Source of the DNA: Merluccius polli
Taxonomy: Eukaryota; Chordata; Actinopteri; Gadiformes; Merlucciidae
NCBI GenBank assembly: GCA_030340625.1
Contig: JAOPHQ010004278.1
Coordinates: 18,501-82,500 of the forward strand
Direction: 5' to 3'
Length of the DNA: 64,000 nt
Each line of letters starts with the position of its first letter. Position 1 is the stretch's first letter. Positions 40,051 through 59,831 of the stretch are shown piece by piece. The notes under the pieces are model-generated. The model saw only the letters and a program-made list of their open reading frames with translations. It was not told the origin of the DNA and did no database searches. The position numbers and the translations under genes are program-made.

Positions 40051-40519
40051 AATGACTGCTTGGATAGGGCTGTCGCTTTTTCCACAAATCAAGTTTGAAC
40101 GAATGTGAAATGACAATCTCATTCTCAATAAAAAGAAGCTTAAAACACATTTGTACCGCACTTATGATTCATAGTGAAACTCAAAGTCTCAAAGTGCTAC
40201 AGCATTAATAACACAGAACACACAACCTAGGGAAAATAGTTAAGATGAAAAAGACTTCCTGCACAGAAAATGTCAAATCACAGACAACAAGAGATAATTG
40301 CTCCTAGCTTTGAACTAAAAATGTAGCAAAGAAGGTAAAACAGAACTGACAGACAAGTCAAACGGGCCGACTTAAATATAACTTAAGATAAAGATTTCCG
40401 TACCAAATACCTAAATACTTCCTCACACCGCTTCTTAGATGCTTTGGTGTTGCTATGATTGTCCACTCAGGACAGCTTTGCTCGCTAGTGTCCTCCCTTT
40501 CCATAGAAACCAACATAAT

Positions 40520-40809
40520 GGCTGTGTTCAGAATCGCATACTAACGTACAAGTCATACCAAGTATGATGTCGAATTGAGCATGTAGTGCGTTCACACTGC
40601 ATAGTATGTGGATCTTGTGGACTCGAGAAATGCCCAGATGTCTACTAGATTAGCAAGAGTTTCTGAGTATGCGGCGTGATCTTACTGGACATACTCAACT
40701 GCCCCACAATGCACCGCACATCTCCGAAAACGTTGGAGCCAATTTCTAAATAGACGTAATTTAGCTAAACTGACCACACATTGGAAATCTCCAGGATGAC
40801 TTTATCAAC

Positions 40810-40874
<65 letters not shown>

Positions 40875-41076
40875 AGTCAAATTACAACAGCTTTCAACCT
40901 GCTTTCAAATATCCACTATCGCTACCGGTTGGTGTGCGAAATGCATTCTGGGATACTTGGCTGTATACTTCAGTGTGAATGGTCTGCCGGAAATGGCATA
41001 CTTAATCGATCATTTAAGTACATACTCATTGAGTATGTAGTAGGCAGTACATTAGTATGCGGTTTCGAACACAGCC
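40520..41076. mobile_element. Terminal-inverted-repeat element with an (AT)n core
   Basis: The left end GGCTGTGTTCAGAATCGCAT and the right end GCGGTTTCGAACACAGCC are inverted. Further inside, repeated ACATACT/AGTATGT motifs are also mirrored. The middle holds a 58-base (AT)n tract. No clear target duplication; a hAT-like family common in fish is likely. Confidence 0.6.
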
Positions 41077-41149
41077 AATATTACTAGCTGAATTGATAGG
41101 TCAAGGGTCAATAGGGCATGCATAGCTCAAGCTAATAGTGAAGTTTTAG

Positions 41150-41164
41150 AGCGCCCCCTGCTGG
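41150..41164 (-). promoter_or_regulatory. CTCF-like motif
   Basis: On the minus strand CCAGCAGGGGGCGCT fits the CTCF core consensus CCASYAGRKGGCRSY at every position. AGCGCCCCCTGCTGG also occurs within fish repeats, so binding is not certain. Confidence 0.4.
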
Positions 41165-41612
41165 ATCACAAGGCAAACTACTGCAAACTGTCTGTTGCGC
41201 TTGTGGACTGTACATTTTGAATGCAAACAGGTCATTACATTCAAATAGGAATTTTCTCCCCCACATTCAAATGAATTTTCAAATACAAAAGTGACAGCCC
41301 TAATACAAAGCAGTGATTACTCGAACCCCGATAGTTCATTTTTCAGGGAGATTGCTTTTGTCCACCGGCAGAGGAGGAGGAGGAGGCCCCGCCTCACGAG
41401 ACCAACGAGTGGCGAGTTTAGAAAACGGCCCTGTACACAAACAGCAAGAGAGTTTGCGCGCCGCCTACCAACTGGGGCCCATTAATGTGCACGGCCAAAG
41501 CCTCGGCATCAAAGGCTCTACTGAACTAAATCAGTATTCATTCAAGTGGTTCTCATCAACTTCTAATGTATCTGCCAGACCACATTGGTGGTGGGTGGTG
41601 GTGGTGGTGGTG

Positions 41613-41636
41613 CCCCCCCCCCCCCCCCCCCCCCCC
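41613..41636 (+). repeat. 24-base C run
   Basis: Preceded by (GGT)n. It forces a poly-Pro frame that is not a gene. Confidence 0.92.
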
Positions 41637-41997
41637 ACCAGCACGGGTGTAATGAGTTCACCCATCACACCATGTCCTGGTAGTTTAGCTCCAGCTCAGC
41701 CCCCCTCCCTCCACACGCCAGCACCAGCGGGCCCAGCGCACTGCGCCTCATTTAACGCTTGGCTGCCGTTGTCTGTGGTCAGGGGGGGGCAGTCGAAGGG
41801 AACGCGTCTCATCCCAGCAAACAACACGAGGGAGAGATACACCACGCAAGCGATTATTCCTAATTTTAGCAATATAAAATGCTAATATTTCCTATTTCTT
41901 TGTGCGGATGTGCTGCTGAAACACTTTATTAGAATCGAATGGAATAGGCCGTACCTCCCTCCTTCATTTCATACATACAACACACACAAACACATTT

Positions 41998-42703
41998 TAG
42001 GGGATAGGGACTTCACAATACGATATAACAATTATTGAGTGGCGATATGGGATTCTGTAAATATTGCGATACAATATTTTTTGTGTGATTTTATATGTGT
42101 GGTTTTGTAATGGAAATTCTTTATGTTCTCGTGCTGACCCATGCTTTGCCTGTGTCCATCACATCGCCTAACTACAATGCATGAACGCTAGTACACTCCA
42201 AGTACTTTTCCAAGTAAACTTAGGCCTCAAGGCTACAGTGGTGTGACTTGGGACAGCTGGGTCTGCAGGGAATTCGGCCTTCAATTATTGCTATATCTAC
42301 AGTATATCTGTGCATGGCAAATTCCATAAATTCCCTGTTCTCCCTCCTATCAGTTGTTGGTGCCAAATTATCTCTATGCAAACTCTGTTCAGGGGTCTCA
42401 CTCTCTGACCGGCATTCGATGCACGTCGTATTGTGGGACCCATCAGCTGATGCTTTTCTTTGATTATTTTCTCTTCTTACTTTCTGTTATTACTTACACG
42501 ATTAAGAATAAACCTAATCGTTTTGCTATTAAGTCAAACCATCTGATCGTACGTAGTTCAAGATTTTCCACCACAGTTTAACTGTATAGGACTTTGGCCG
42601 AACAAAACACAAATATCGATTTTGAGTCAACCAGACGATACAAGTATTGCGGAAGCAAAGAATCCCGATATTCACATAAATCAATTTTTTTTCCCTATCC
42701 CTA
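41998..42703. mobile_element. Element with TAGGGATAGGGA ends
   Basis: The left end TAGGGGATAGGGACTT and the right end TTTTCCCTATCCCTA are inverted. The left side carries CGATATAACAATTATTGAG and CGATACAATATTTT, and the right side mirrored GATACAAGTATTG. The 8-bp flanks do not match, so this may be an old insertion or a pair of ends. Confidence 0.5.
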
Positions 42704-43035
42704 AGAGAGGAGCTAGACACAGACAATGGTAGTATGATAGAACATGAGGTATCTAAGAGGGTATATATATGTAATTGGCTGCGACTCGGGGCCAAAAGTA
42801 AATGAAGAGCCGAGAGTAACTGTGGGTGGAGCTGATTGGGGTTGCACTGGCTGCCTCCACCAGTACACCGTGTAGCCGTGGCGTTTTCTTTTATTTATGG
42901 ATTTTTTGGCCCAGTCAGCTTTTCAAATACAATGGTGTGCAGACTGAATGGGAAATAAGCTGTCACATGTCCTGGCTGTAACACTTGCCATAGCAGCGGT
43001 TAGGGGGTACAAACACAGCACAGTAATGACCTATG

Positions 43036-43080
<45 letters not shown>

Positions 43081-44615
43081 TGTGAAGTATCTCCACCCTG
43101 AGGGTAAACATACTTGTACACATTCACAGTGCAAGACAAACAAAGTGGCAGTGGACATTTGGGATATATGGATCAGAAATGTGCCAATATATGTTTATTT
43201 GTGTGTCAGCACAGACGATGCCCTGCAATGCAATGCAATGCATTGCAGACCGACCAGCAGCCGAGGCATCAGATCAGCACCTTGGAGAGCAGCCATTAGT
43301 CAAGTCTCAACACTCAAGTGGTGGTCAGCCTTTAAAACACAGGCTGCTTTATTAAAAGAACATTTAAAGAGATGGACAACAGGATCTAATAATGTAAAAT
43401 AACCATCACATATCATAAAGGGATGTATCCCTTACACACCTACCGAGTATCTTGTCAAAAACTATATTAACATACATCTCAAAGTCGGCTAGTCTTGGAA
43501 AGTGATTGTAGGGGTGTGGTCTGTCCCCCCCCCCCCCCCTTCCCCTTGTTGTTTTGTGTAGTTTGTACTTCCTCACAGTCCCAAACGCCCAAACGCTTCA
43601 TTCAGCTGCACCAACGCCGTAATGTGAGTGTATGGTAATTGGTCACTGCCTTGGCCACATGTGGTAATTGGTCACCTGCTTGGCTATGTAGCATGGGGGG
43701 AAATAGACTCGGCTTGAAGGAAGAGAAGGAAATTGGTGGATTGAAAGTCAGACTGCAATGGATTTCATGGAACATCGTGTTCTGATGCTTAATACACACC
43801 TTGATAACCCTTAATAATATACTTAGAAATAAATGATGGATTTTTGTGTTGTCCATCACTTCATCAGCACTGTTAATTGTGGAGGTGTTGGTGGTTTAGC
43901 ACTGTCTGTAGGAGAGAGACGGGGGGGGGGGGGGGGCTTTCAGATCCTGAGTAAAAGACGAGAAGGTGAGTTAGCAGCAGCTGTTGCCGTTTTCTCGAGG
44001 AGAGCGTCAGAGAGAGAGAGACTGAAAGAGGACAGGGGCGAGCAGATTGCCCCGTCAATTTCTGTTTTGAGTGTTGTCACATCATTTATATTTATTTAAT
44101 AAATGGTGCTCTGCCAAACTCATAGTAGACTCTTCTTTCACAGCGATCTATTCTCGCCAGCTTTCTCTGGAAACTTTTCAGTTAAGCAGATGAAGGTTAC
44201 AACTGCCACAGCAACACTGCTAAAAACATTGTGTTGCAACACTCCTGTAACTGAAGGTCACCGAGTACAGACCTATCACAACTTGCTTATTCACTGCTGC
44301 CCCCATATTGATGCTGGCAGGCGACGATGTTAATGCACCACACTCGACCTCATCCATGTATAATGCACCACCACAGCGTGGACATGGGATGGCAAGGCGT
44401 GGAGATCAGAAGGGTAAATGTCTTGGGTCTCCGCCTTCGGGCCTCACTAGCGTGCAGGTGTTCCCAACGCTATCGATTGAGCCCAAACCATAAGAGACAT
44501 CTATCTGGGCTATAAAGTGAGACCACCAGCTACTCAACTGCAGGTGATCTACTGGATCACGTCTGGCCTCCAGCCTGACAAACAGTTTGACACCATGAAT
44601 AAATGGCAGGGCATC

Positions 44616-44657
<42 letters not shown>

Positions 44658-44663
44658 GTGTGC

Positions 44664-44705
<42 letters not shown>

Positions 44706-46510
44706 AGAAGGGGAGGGAGGGCAAACAGAGAATGTGTGTGCGCATGTGCGTGCGTGTGTGCGTGCGTGTGTGTCATTAACAAAACACTGCATTCTCCCTT
44801 ATTATCCAAGTACATCAAAGAAAAATTCACACAATCATAGTTTAAGTACCGACAACAGAACGGCGTGATGAAAAGTAATCAAAGAGCAGTCAGCTTGATT
44901 CCCTACCGCCCGCCTCCCCCCCCGCCACTTCCTCGAGCGGATAGGAAGACTTTTCGGTCTATTGCACCAATCAAGCTCCCAGTCCATAAAATACACTTCC
45001 CACGGCAGAGACAAGGGCAGTTTTCTCACGCCTCTCTATTAATCTCGCCACTGAACGTTCTTTGGCCAGCGTGCCATCAAAGAGTCGTCAGCCAGGGAAC
45101 GGATCTGCGTTGAAAGAAAAGCACACACTGCCGCAATCGCATTTTTACATCACGAGGGGCCGTCGACTGCTGGGTTTGATGGCAGGGCTGTACGTACGCG
45201 CTTTTAGACCATTTAGTTCGAGGACAATGGAGACAGGAAGAAATTAGGGCTGCCTTGGATACAGAGTAGTCGCTTCCAACATGCTCCGGGAAACGAGGGT
45301 GAAAACGTGAAAAAAAAGGAAAAAACATTTCAGGACCGATTCATTGACGGAGTCTATTTAAAGAAGTCTGTATATACCGAGGCCCATTGGTTGGTTTGCG
45401 AAATGTAGAAGAGATGAGAACAGCATTGGGCCCATGAAGCCTTTTAGAAGGCTTCAGAAAGCACATCATGAACCGATGAGATCTCTGATGATCAAATCTT
45501 GTCGCTGGCTGCAACGCAAACAGCTACTAAAAAGCCGGCACTTCGGCGCCTTCCTCCAAAACATTCTCAGCGGTAATGTCTTGGGATGAAAACGTGGCTG
45601 ACATGGGCGGGCCGCCGATGATTTCCACTAGTGCCACGCTGTGATCAAAGGCCTCGTATTAATGGTTGCACAATTAAGATTGAATAAAATGTCACAGATG
45701 GAGGCGGCAGCTTGCTAATGGAGTCTGTAATGATGCAACCTGAGGCTGAGGCGCCAGCTAGCGCAGCGAACGCACAACGCCGGAAGAAGGACTGTGTGAC
45801 GTTGGCCTGCCGGAAGCCAGTACCCCGCCTCAACTGATGAATGAATGAGCTTGGCATACAACTCCCCGCACCACACCAGAACCCACACCCGCCTGTTGGA
45901 ACAAATACACACACACACACACGCACATTGAATGATTACATTCATGATAGAGCAGTTCTATCCATCTTCTGAATTTCCTCCGCAGGCCTGTGATGAAGGC
46001 AGATTATTTTAAAGGTGGGATAGTTTAGGCAAGTATGATGAGTGTGACAGTCAGGGGGAAACACAGATATGAACAAGGGGCACTAAGTACGAAGGTGTGT
46101 AAGACAGGAGGATTAGGGGGGGGGGGGGGGGGGGGGAATTAATGACCAGAAAGTATCAGCAACACATTTTATCTGCAATGAACACGCTTCATTTGTTCAA
46201 AAAGTGTGGGCCCCGGCGGGGTTAGGGTAGGGGGAGATATGAAGGAGGAGAGAGCAGAGGATACAATTTCACACCGCATGTGCTGAAAATGCATCGTCAC
46301 AGATGTGGTGCTAAACAATGTCTTAACCAATTATGAAGAGCTTCAACATGTAAAAGGATGGCCAGCATTGTTGTTATACGAGACAAAACCTAGGAAAACA
46401 ATGTTTTACTTTGTTTTTTGTGTAAATTTTACTTACAAGTATTGTCTTATAAAGGGTTGTTTGCTGGATGGATGGTCTAGACTGGCATCTAGATAGGCCA
46501 TCGTCGGTGA

Positions 46511-46544
46511 TATAGACATAATATCAAATCTATATCACCAATGG
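46511..46544. repeat. Hairpin with 11-bp arms
   Basis: GGTGATATAGA and TCTATATCACC flank a 12-base A/T-rich loop. Nearby GATGGTCTAGAC and GGTCTATAGGTCTAT add further partial symmetry. Confidence 0.6.
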
Positions 46545-47017
46545 TCTATAGGTCTATACTGCTTAGACGTTAAATCTCAAAAGCTATACAAAAATAGGAT
46601 AAAAATCACTATGAAATGAGTCAGTTACATTAGTCAGCAGACCGTATCCCTATTATGAGTCTGCATTATTTAGCCTAAAACATCTTTGTCAACAAAAGTT
46701 TCTAGAGGATTTCATTGTGAGGAAAGCCTTGTGCATGTAGGGGTTGGTTCACCTCCTCTGCACCGCTGCTGTTTAATAAAGCGGAGTCAGGAAAAGCTGA
46801 AGACTCAGCAGCACATTGTGATGGCTGTAGGGACGGAGCGGCACTGTGACTTGTTTTAATGAATTCTTGGACAAAGATGGAAGTTCACAGCAACGCTAAA
46901 TCAAAGGTAAGTGTCGGTGTGCTGACATGTCAAAAGGCCAATTTATGAGCAGGAGAAAAAACATTGTCGCTTCTGGTCGTTTCGTCTGGGAAAGCACAGG
47001 ATTATGGCAACCTTGTG

Positions 47018-47062
<45 letters not shown>

Positions 47063-47748
47063 TGTGCGTGTGTGTGCGTGTGCGTGCGTGTGCGTGCGTG
47101 CGAGCGTGTTTGAGTGACTGACTGAGTTGGTGTCTGTACTTCCATTCATGCAGACGCGCATAAGATGACATTAGAAGGAATAAATAGCTAATTTAAGCAG
47201 CTAATTTCTCCTTAAATTCTTACACTTATTCAACACCCCCCCACCCATCCTCAACCCATCGCTAAGCAGTTTGTTTTATAAGCAATCCTCTTTTCATAAG
47301 TAAGCACATTGCCTGGTAGCATGACATGACAGGTTTAGCGAAGATTTTAATAAATTCTCCATCTCGCAAAGGATCACCGAAGATCATCATATGCGGTTTA
47401 ATTAGCCATCTGGGCTGCTGGTGGGCGTGAGGTATTGTTTAAGATCCAGTAAGAGTCTTGCCTGTAGGGTTGCAGGGATGACAGACACAGCAGCACCAAA
47501 ACAGCTGTCACCGGCCCACATGCGATCGTTTTGCCTGGAGAGACGCGTACCTCTCATGCACATGTGCTTGCAAAACCATAGCTAGAATGGAATTGGGAAA
47601 GATAAAATCAAGGAGGACAAGGTAAAGAATTCCCACCCAGGACTGATGGGGAGGAATTTCAAAACTCACGGGCCGTCTATTCTATTCAATTATTATCTAT
47701 TATACAAACACATGATGATATACGCAATTAATCAACACACATGAAACA

Positions 47749-47790
<42 letters not shown>

Positions 47791-48838
47791 CACGGACCCA
47801 AAAAGCCTTTCCTCACCTCTGACCTCATTCGACGGACAATTCTGACGCTGCTTTGCAATTACCTATCCCAACCTCCACTGTGACGGCCCATCTCAAAGCG
47901 CCTGCATAATAAATGAACAGCAAATCCTGGGCACTAAACAAACTCCCAGCCCTGGAAAATGCAGTTTTCATGTTTGACTTTTTTTTTCCGACTGCAGCAA
48001 AGCGCTTGACGGAGCCACTGGAATCGTCACCCACGCAGCTGGTTGTCATTTAAGAAAACGACCGGCTCACTACGCGGGACGAGTCTAAAAATACGCCTTT
48101 TATGTTATTATTGGCTTTATTCATCAAGATTTTGTCTAGGAGGATAAAGGCACAAGCTAGAGATGTTTTGGAGGGAGGAGGAAGGTGGTGGTGGGGAGGG
48201 GGGGGACTATTTGTGTGTGTGTCTGTCTGCAAAAGTGGGGGAGGAGGTTTGTGTGTGTATGGTTGTGTGCGTGGGGGGGGGGGGGGGGGGGTGCAGAAAT
48301 AACTCAATTTAGCTTTTCAGGAATCACAATGAACATTTTATTTTTAGCACCTCTGCAATTTTGATGTTCCACCATGTGAAAGCCGACAGCCTGCACTTTG
48401 ACACTCAGTGTGAGAGCGGTGTGTTTGCTGGGTGAAGCAGCCAGGCGCTTGACTTCACATAACTTCTACTCTGCTTGTTTTTCATGCTCAATCAGGACCA
48501 TTACCGGAAGACATCAACACTTCAATACGCGATTACATTGTGTGGACGGTAAAGAATGCACGTCGCCTTCACAATGGGACAATGGCAGTGGCGAGGGTCT
48601 TACGCAAGCACTAGTCACCACCGCTGACATGCATTTCTGATCCTGCATCATACCAAACAAACACTGTATGCCTGATTGCCGTGCAGTAATCAACCCCACT
48701 TACAGGAAAAAATAAACTTGCATAACTGAATTAGGCTAATCAACAAACACACAATGTTAGCTTCAGAGCAAGTGTGTTGTTGTACGGTGTCATCAACCAA
48801 GGATATCACCGTCAGCTGCCCAAACTGCACATGGCCAT

Positions 48839-48870
48839 TCACTTGCAGTGGACTTTGCCACTGCAAGTGA
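48839..48870. repeat. Perfect 13-bp hairpin
   Basis: TCACTTGCAGTGG and CCACTGCAAGTGA flank ACTTTG. No transposon end is visible beside it. Confidence 0.7.
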
Positions 48871-49499
48871 GGAGTTGACAGTGGGCTTTGTCAGACAAGG
48901 GCAAACTAAACAGCTCATTCGGGGTTAGTTTTACAAAACATGGGCCTGAGCAGCTATGTGACAAGCTACCCCAAGAACAACCCCCCCCCCCCCACCCCGG
49001 CACGGCAATTCATTGAGATGTTAACCTTTCCCTTTGAGATATTTTTGTTCAGGTCTGAAAAGTTATGTGTAGTATTGCCTACACTATTTACGAGAGAAGC
49101 AGTGTCAATGGGTGGATGTCTCTTTGCATGCATCTCCTCCATGTTTCTCTCTATAGTTGTATGTGGCACTGGAGCATTTGAAGCACTGCAAGGCAGAAGC
49201 ATTGCTTTGACTGTTACCGCAACTCATACACTAAGAAGTATGAACGGTATGGCTCAAAACCACAACAGGGAGAATAAATAAATAAATTTAAAAAAACCCA
49301 CCCCTAGTCCAAAACAACACCCATATTAATAAGAAACACACAATAAACACACAAAAATCGTCGGGATGCTATTTAAATAAAATAATAATAATTTTAGCAA
49401 ACAATATCTATTGATGCACAATGTGAAACGAGGGAGTAGTCTTTTATTGTATTTACCTTTTTCAGAGCTGACATCCTATAGGCACTTTCCTCCTCCTTC

Positions 49500-50079
49500 A
49501 CACGCCCGGCGGTACGCGGAGGTCCCGGGCCAAGTTTGGAGAGTGCGCCAATATGAGCGAGTGAGTCGGATGATGCTGTGGTGGTGCTGATGCTGAGCCC
49601 ATGGTGGTGGTGGTGGGGGGGGGGGGTGGGGGAGGAGATGTGGGGGAGGCGGCACACCTACTTGATATTCTCACCGCGCTTCCCATGCGCTACTGTCAAA
49701 GCAGCCTCTTTCCCCTGAGCTCGGCTCGGTGTGCGCATGCGCGGCAGCGCCGTTAGTGTAGTAACTCGACTTGGACGCAGGGGGCGCACTCGTACCCCTT
49801 TCGTCTAACCTCTGCCGTAGCTTATTAGCTTGGGAAAGAGTGCGAAATGCGCCTTAATGGGCTGCCAGGAAGGATGGCGATTTGACTTTGTTGGCCACGG
49901 CCGCCCCTTATGTTTGCGTGTTGTATCCGTCCTGTGACCCTAATGCTTTATTTAACACGTGGTTACGTTTTAGCCATGCTTTCGCTAGCTTGTTTAGCTA
50001 GCCACCCAGCCGCCGCATCCTTCTCCTTGTCTCGCGGTGCATATGTAAAAGTTGCGTTTGAAAACTGCGACCGTTGAAA
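49500..50079 (+). promoter_or_regulatory. erich1: CpG-rich promoter region of erich1
   Basis: The 580 bases before the erich1 ATG are rich in CpG (for example GCGCATGCGCGGCAGCGCCG at 49734-49753) and have no TATA box. At 49775-49789 a CGCAGGGGGCGC core resembles a CTCF half-consensus. At 49869-49880 an AGGATGGCGAT motif resembles YY1. The transcription start cannot be fixed from sequence. Confidence 0.5.
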
Positions 50080-57124
<7,045 letters not shown>

Positions 57125-57426
57125 CTGTCTGAAAAGACGACCACAAGGCTGTGAGACCGAGATGCAGAGGTTTCTGAAGGACATGAGTAGAGAGGACAAT
57201 ACCAATCCTTAGGAAGAACGCAATACATAATGTATTATTGGATTTGAATACTGCCAAGTGATTTCACATGTCAATGCCAATTTGAGCCAATCAGAAATTC
57301 AAGCAGTATGAAATTACAAGTGACTGTTTTTAACGTGAAGATGTTGCTGACCATGTTTTTTATACATGAGTCTCCCGTCAGTCTCTGTTCGATGTATTTA
57401 GCAAGACCTAAACAAACATTTAGCTA

Positions 57427-57432
57427 AATAAA
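57427..57432 (+). terminator. erich1: Polyadenylation signal of erich1
   Basis: Canonical AATAAA, 302 bases after the erich1 stop codon. A GT/T-rich patch follows within about 40 bases (TTTTGGTACC... TTTGTCC), as expected for a cleavage site. Confidence 0.6.
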
Positions 57433-59780
57433 CACCTGCATTTTGGTACCATCCATATCTTTGTCCTCTCCCTATTTGAGTCCTGAAAAATCAGGTCCCC
57501 TACATCTTGGCCCAATCCAATCTTTTCTCCCACCGCAATTAAACTACAGTTTTTATCGACCAAGCTGTCACCTCCAGTGTTTTTACTTTCTCTTTTTTAC
57601 CAAGTGGTTGATGCAGTCCAAATGAGATGCCTAATTGTTATTAGCATCACACTCTATCGGCCTTTAATTGCCAGAAAACCAAATGTCACTTGTGTTTCAA
57701 GAGCCACCCAGACTGCAGATGTCATGACATTTAAAACCAACCGGCTAACTGGGTAGCTTGTCATTTAGATCGACTCTTCACAAGGCCCATTTCCATTCAA
57801 GTGGGTGCATCATGAAGCTCTTTAAATTTAAATGTGCCTTTTCATTACCAATGGAAACTTTCCATGTCCTCCGTAAAAACAACTTTGATGATGTTATGAA
57901 TGTCATTTGGGACATCCATATGAGTTATAACCTAGCGAGCGACATTACTTGCTTACTTACACCGTTGAACCGTGTGCGCACCTATAAGGAATGTGTTCAG
58001 CATCGGGACACCTTGAAAGACAAAGACTAGTAAACGACCTCCCAGGAGATCACAGCTCAGACACATGACCTGTTGGTCTGTCACAATAGTCTAATCTAAT
58101 AAGACAGCTGTGTATGGGAGCCTGTTGCCAAGGGAAGAGGTCAGTAGAAGGCCAGGCGATTATCCAGGGTTGGCAGTGCCATTCAATGCCTGAAGGATGC
58201 CCGTCTTGCACAAAGCATACTTGAGAGGAATAGTCTTTTGAGTTACACGGCTTGTAAGTTTAAAGCTAACTGCAACAATTAGCAATAATTAGACTGTGTT
58301 AAACATCGCAGTGGAAACTTAAGATTTGGGGCCACCATTTGTGAACTGCGTTGAGTTTCTGACCCACCGCCAGATGCTGGGCATCTGGCAAAGGTGCTAA
58401 TGGTCTCATTCTGGATACAATAGCCAACAGGGGCAAGGACACAAACCTCATTACCCCAAAATGCTTTGAATGTATTTTTTGTATCAGTTCACCACAGTTT
58501 TTTGTCGTGATTGGCACACACTTTTCTTTTTGTTTGTTTTCGGTGGTTTAAGGGCAGTTATATTCTTTCTATTTTTATTGTTTTGATTATGTAAAGACCT
58601 TTGAAGCAACAGAAATGTACATTCCATGGTTTTCACCACAGTGTTTCAGTTGTACGGCGAGGTATTGAATATGTTGCCGTGGCCTCACATATTTCAGTGT
58701 TGAGGTGTGAGGTCAGCTTTGTTTCCCCGCTAACAGTGATGTTGAGATAAAGGTCTGGTCGGTAGCTCGTCGGGAGAATTGCTTTCCCGTCCACCGAGGG
58801 AGTTGTTCTCAACCAACCCGCCTCATTATGAGGACTGCTCAAGGTCTCACCACCCCAAGGCTACCCCGTCCGTCTCAAAGGGTGTTAAAGCCCAAATCAA
58901 CTGACTCAGATTCAAGCTAGTCTTTGTATTTGTACTATTGCAATCCCTTTAGTTTTAGTAGCCCGGCTTTAGTTCATTGTAGAGGTAATCGGACCCATCA
59001 GTGACATTTAGACTTTGGTGACTGAAAACAAAGGACTCTGGTGTTGCATACATTCCTCGAGTTTATAAAAGTAAAATAAAAGACTGAATTCTTCTCATGA
59101 ATACAACTGTACTAACAATGAAAAGTATTGTTGAGGCAACCTTTCGAGAGGCGTCTGCAGATTTCAGATTTGTTAAATATTTTTGCCATTGACTATACGA
59201 ATAAAAGAAAAAAAACAAAGGTAGCACCTGCCTTTTCTTTCCTTATTTACCGTTGTGTTTATCTCCTCTAAACTTCCTGTGCAGTCACCTATACTGCTTA
59301 TTTCAGTGCCATCATGGACTTTAATTAGAATGTAAAGTGCCAATAAAAATCATCTTTAAACTTTGCCATACCTCAAGACACAATAAAATGAGTTGATAGC
59401 TAATAGCCCGATTTTAGTACTTCCTCAATGCATCACATGCACACACACACAGACATACACACACACTCAAAGTAGCGTGCTGCCTTCTGCCTTCCCGGTC
59501 TGCTTATGCTGTTGTCATTGTGTCCCCGCCAACCTCCTGTAATCCACTTACCCCCTGCTGCCTGTGTGTTTATGTCTTATGCAATACCAGAGGGTGATGT
59601 TATAAAGCTGACCTGCCTAGGCTGTCCTGTATTAGGTACATGCTACAGGTAGAGGTGTCCACACCAACAAATAAACACACACCGACACACACAAAGGCCA
59701 GTAAAGAGCCCTCTGTCAGTGGATCCCAGGGATCCAGGTAGAGGAACTTAGAAAGGGGCTGAAGAACGCACTCCATCAAC
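57433..59780. other. Intergenic stretch between erich1 and the small-protein gene
   Basis: No coding signal. GTTATAAAGC at 59599-59608, about 175 bases before the second gene's ATG, is a possible TATA-like element. Confidence 0.45.
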
Positions 59781-59831
59781 ATGTTTTTCCGACTGCCACG
59801 ACTGACTCCAGGTTACCTCAGATTTTTGCAG
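59781..59831 (+). CDS. Coding exon 1 of the small-protein gene
   Basis: Seventeen codons in phase 0, followed by the strong donor GTAAGATTG. It carries four Arg and no acidic residues, compatible with a mitochondrial targeting start or a signal anchor. Confidence 0.5.

Larger units (their letters stand above)
42704..49499. other. No gene recognised
   Basis: Intergenic-type DNA upstream of erich1. Repeats include (CA)n at 43037-43078 and 47751-47785, (GT)n at 44620-44700 and 47020-47062, C at 43525-43539, and G runs at 43921-43936, 46116-46136 and 48273-48291, plus two hairpins listed separately. Confidence 0.5.

Noticed and set aside
41313..41885. 190-codon open frame with a poly-Pro stretch
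   Set aside because: Open because of a GGT repeat and a 24-base C run. The rest shows no similarity to a known family.
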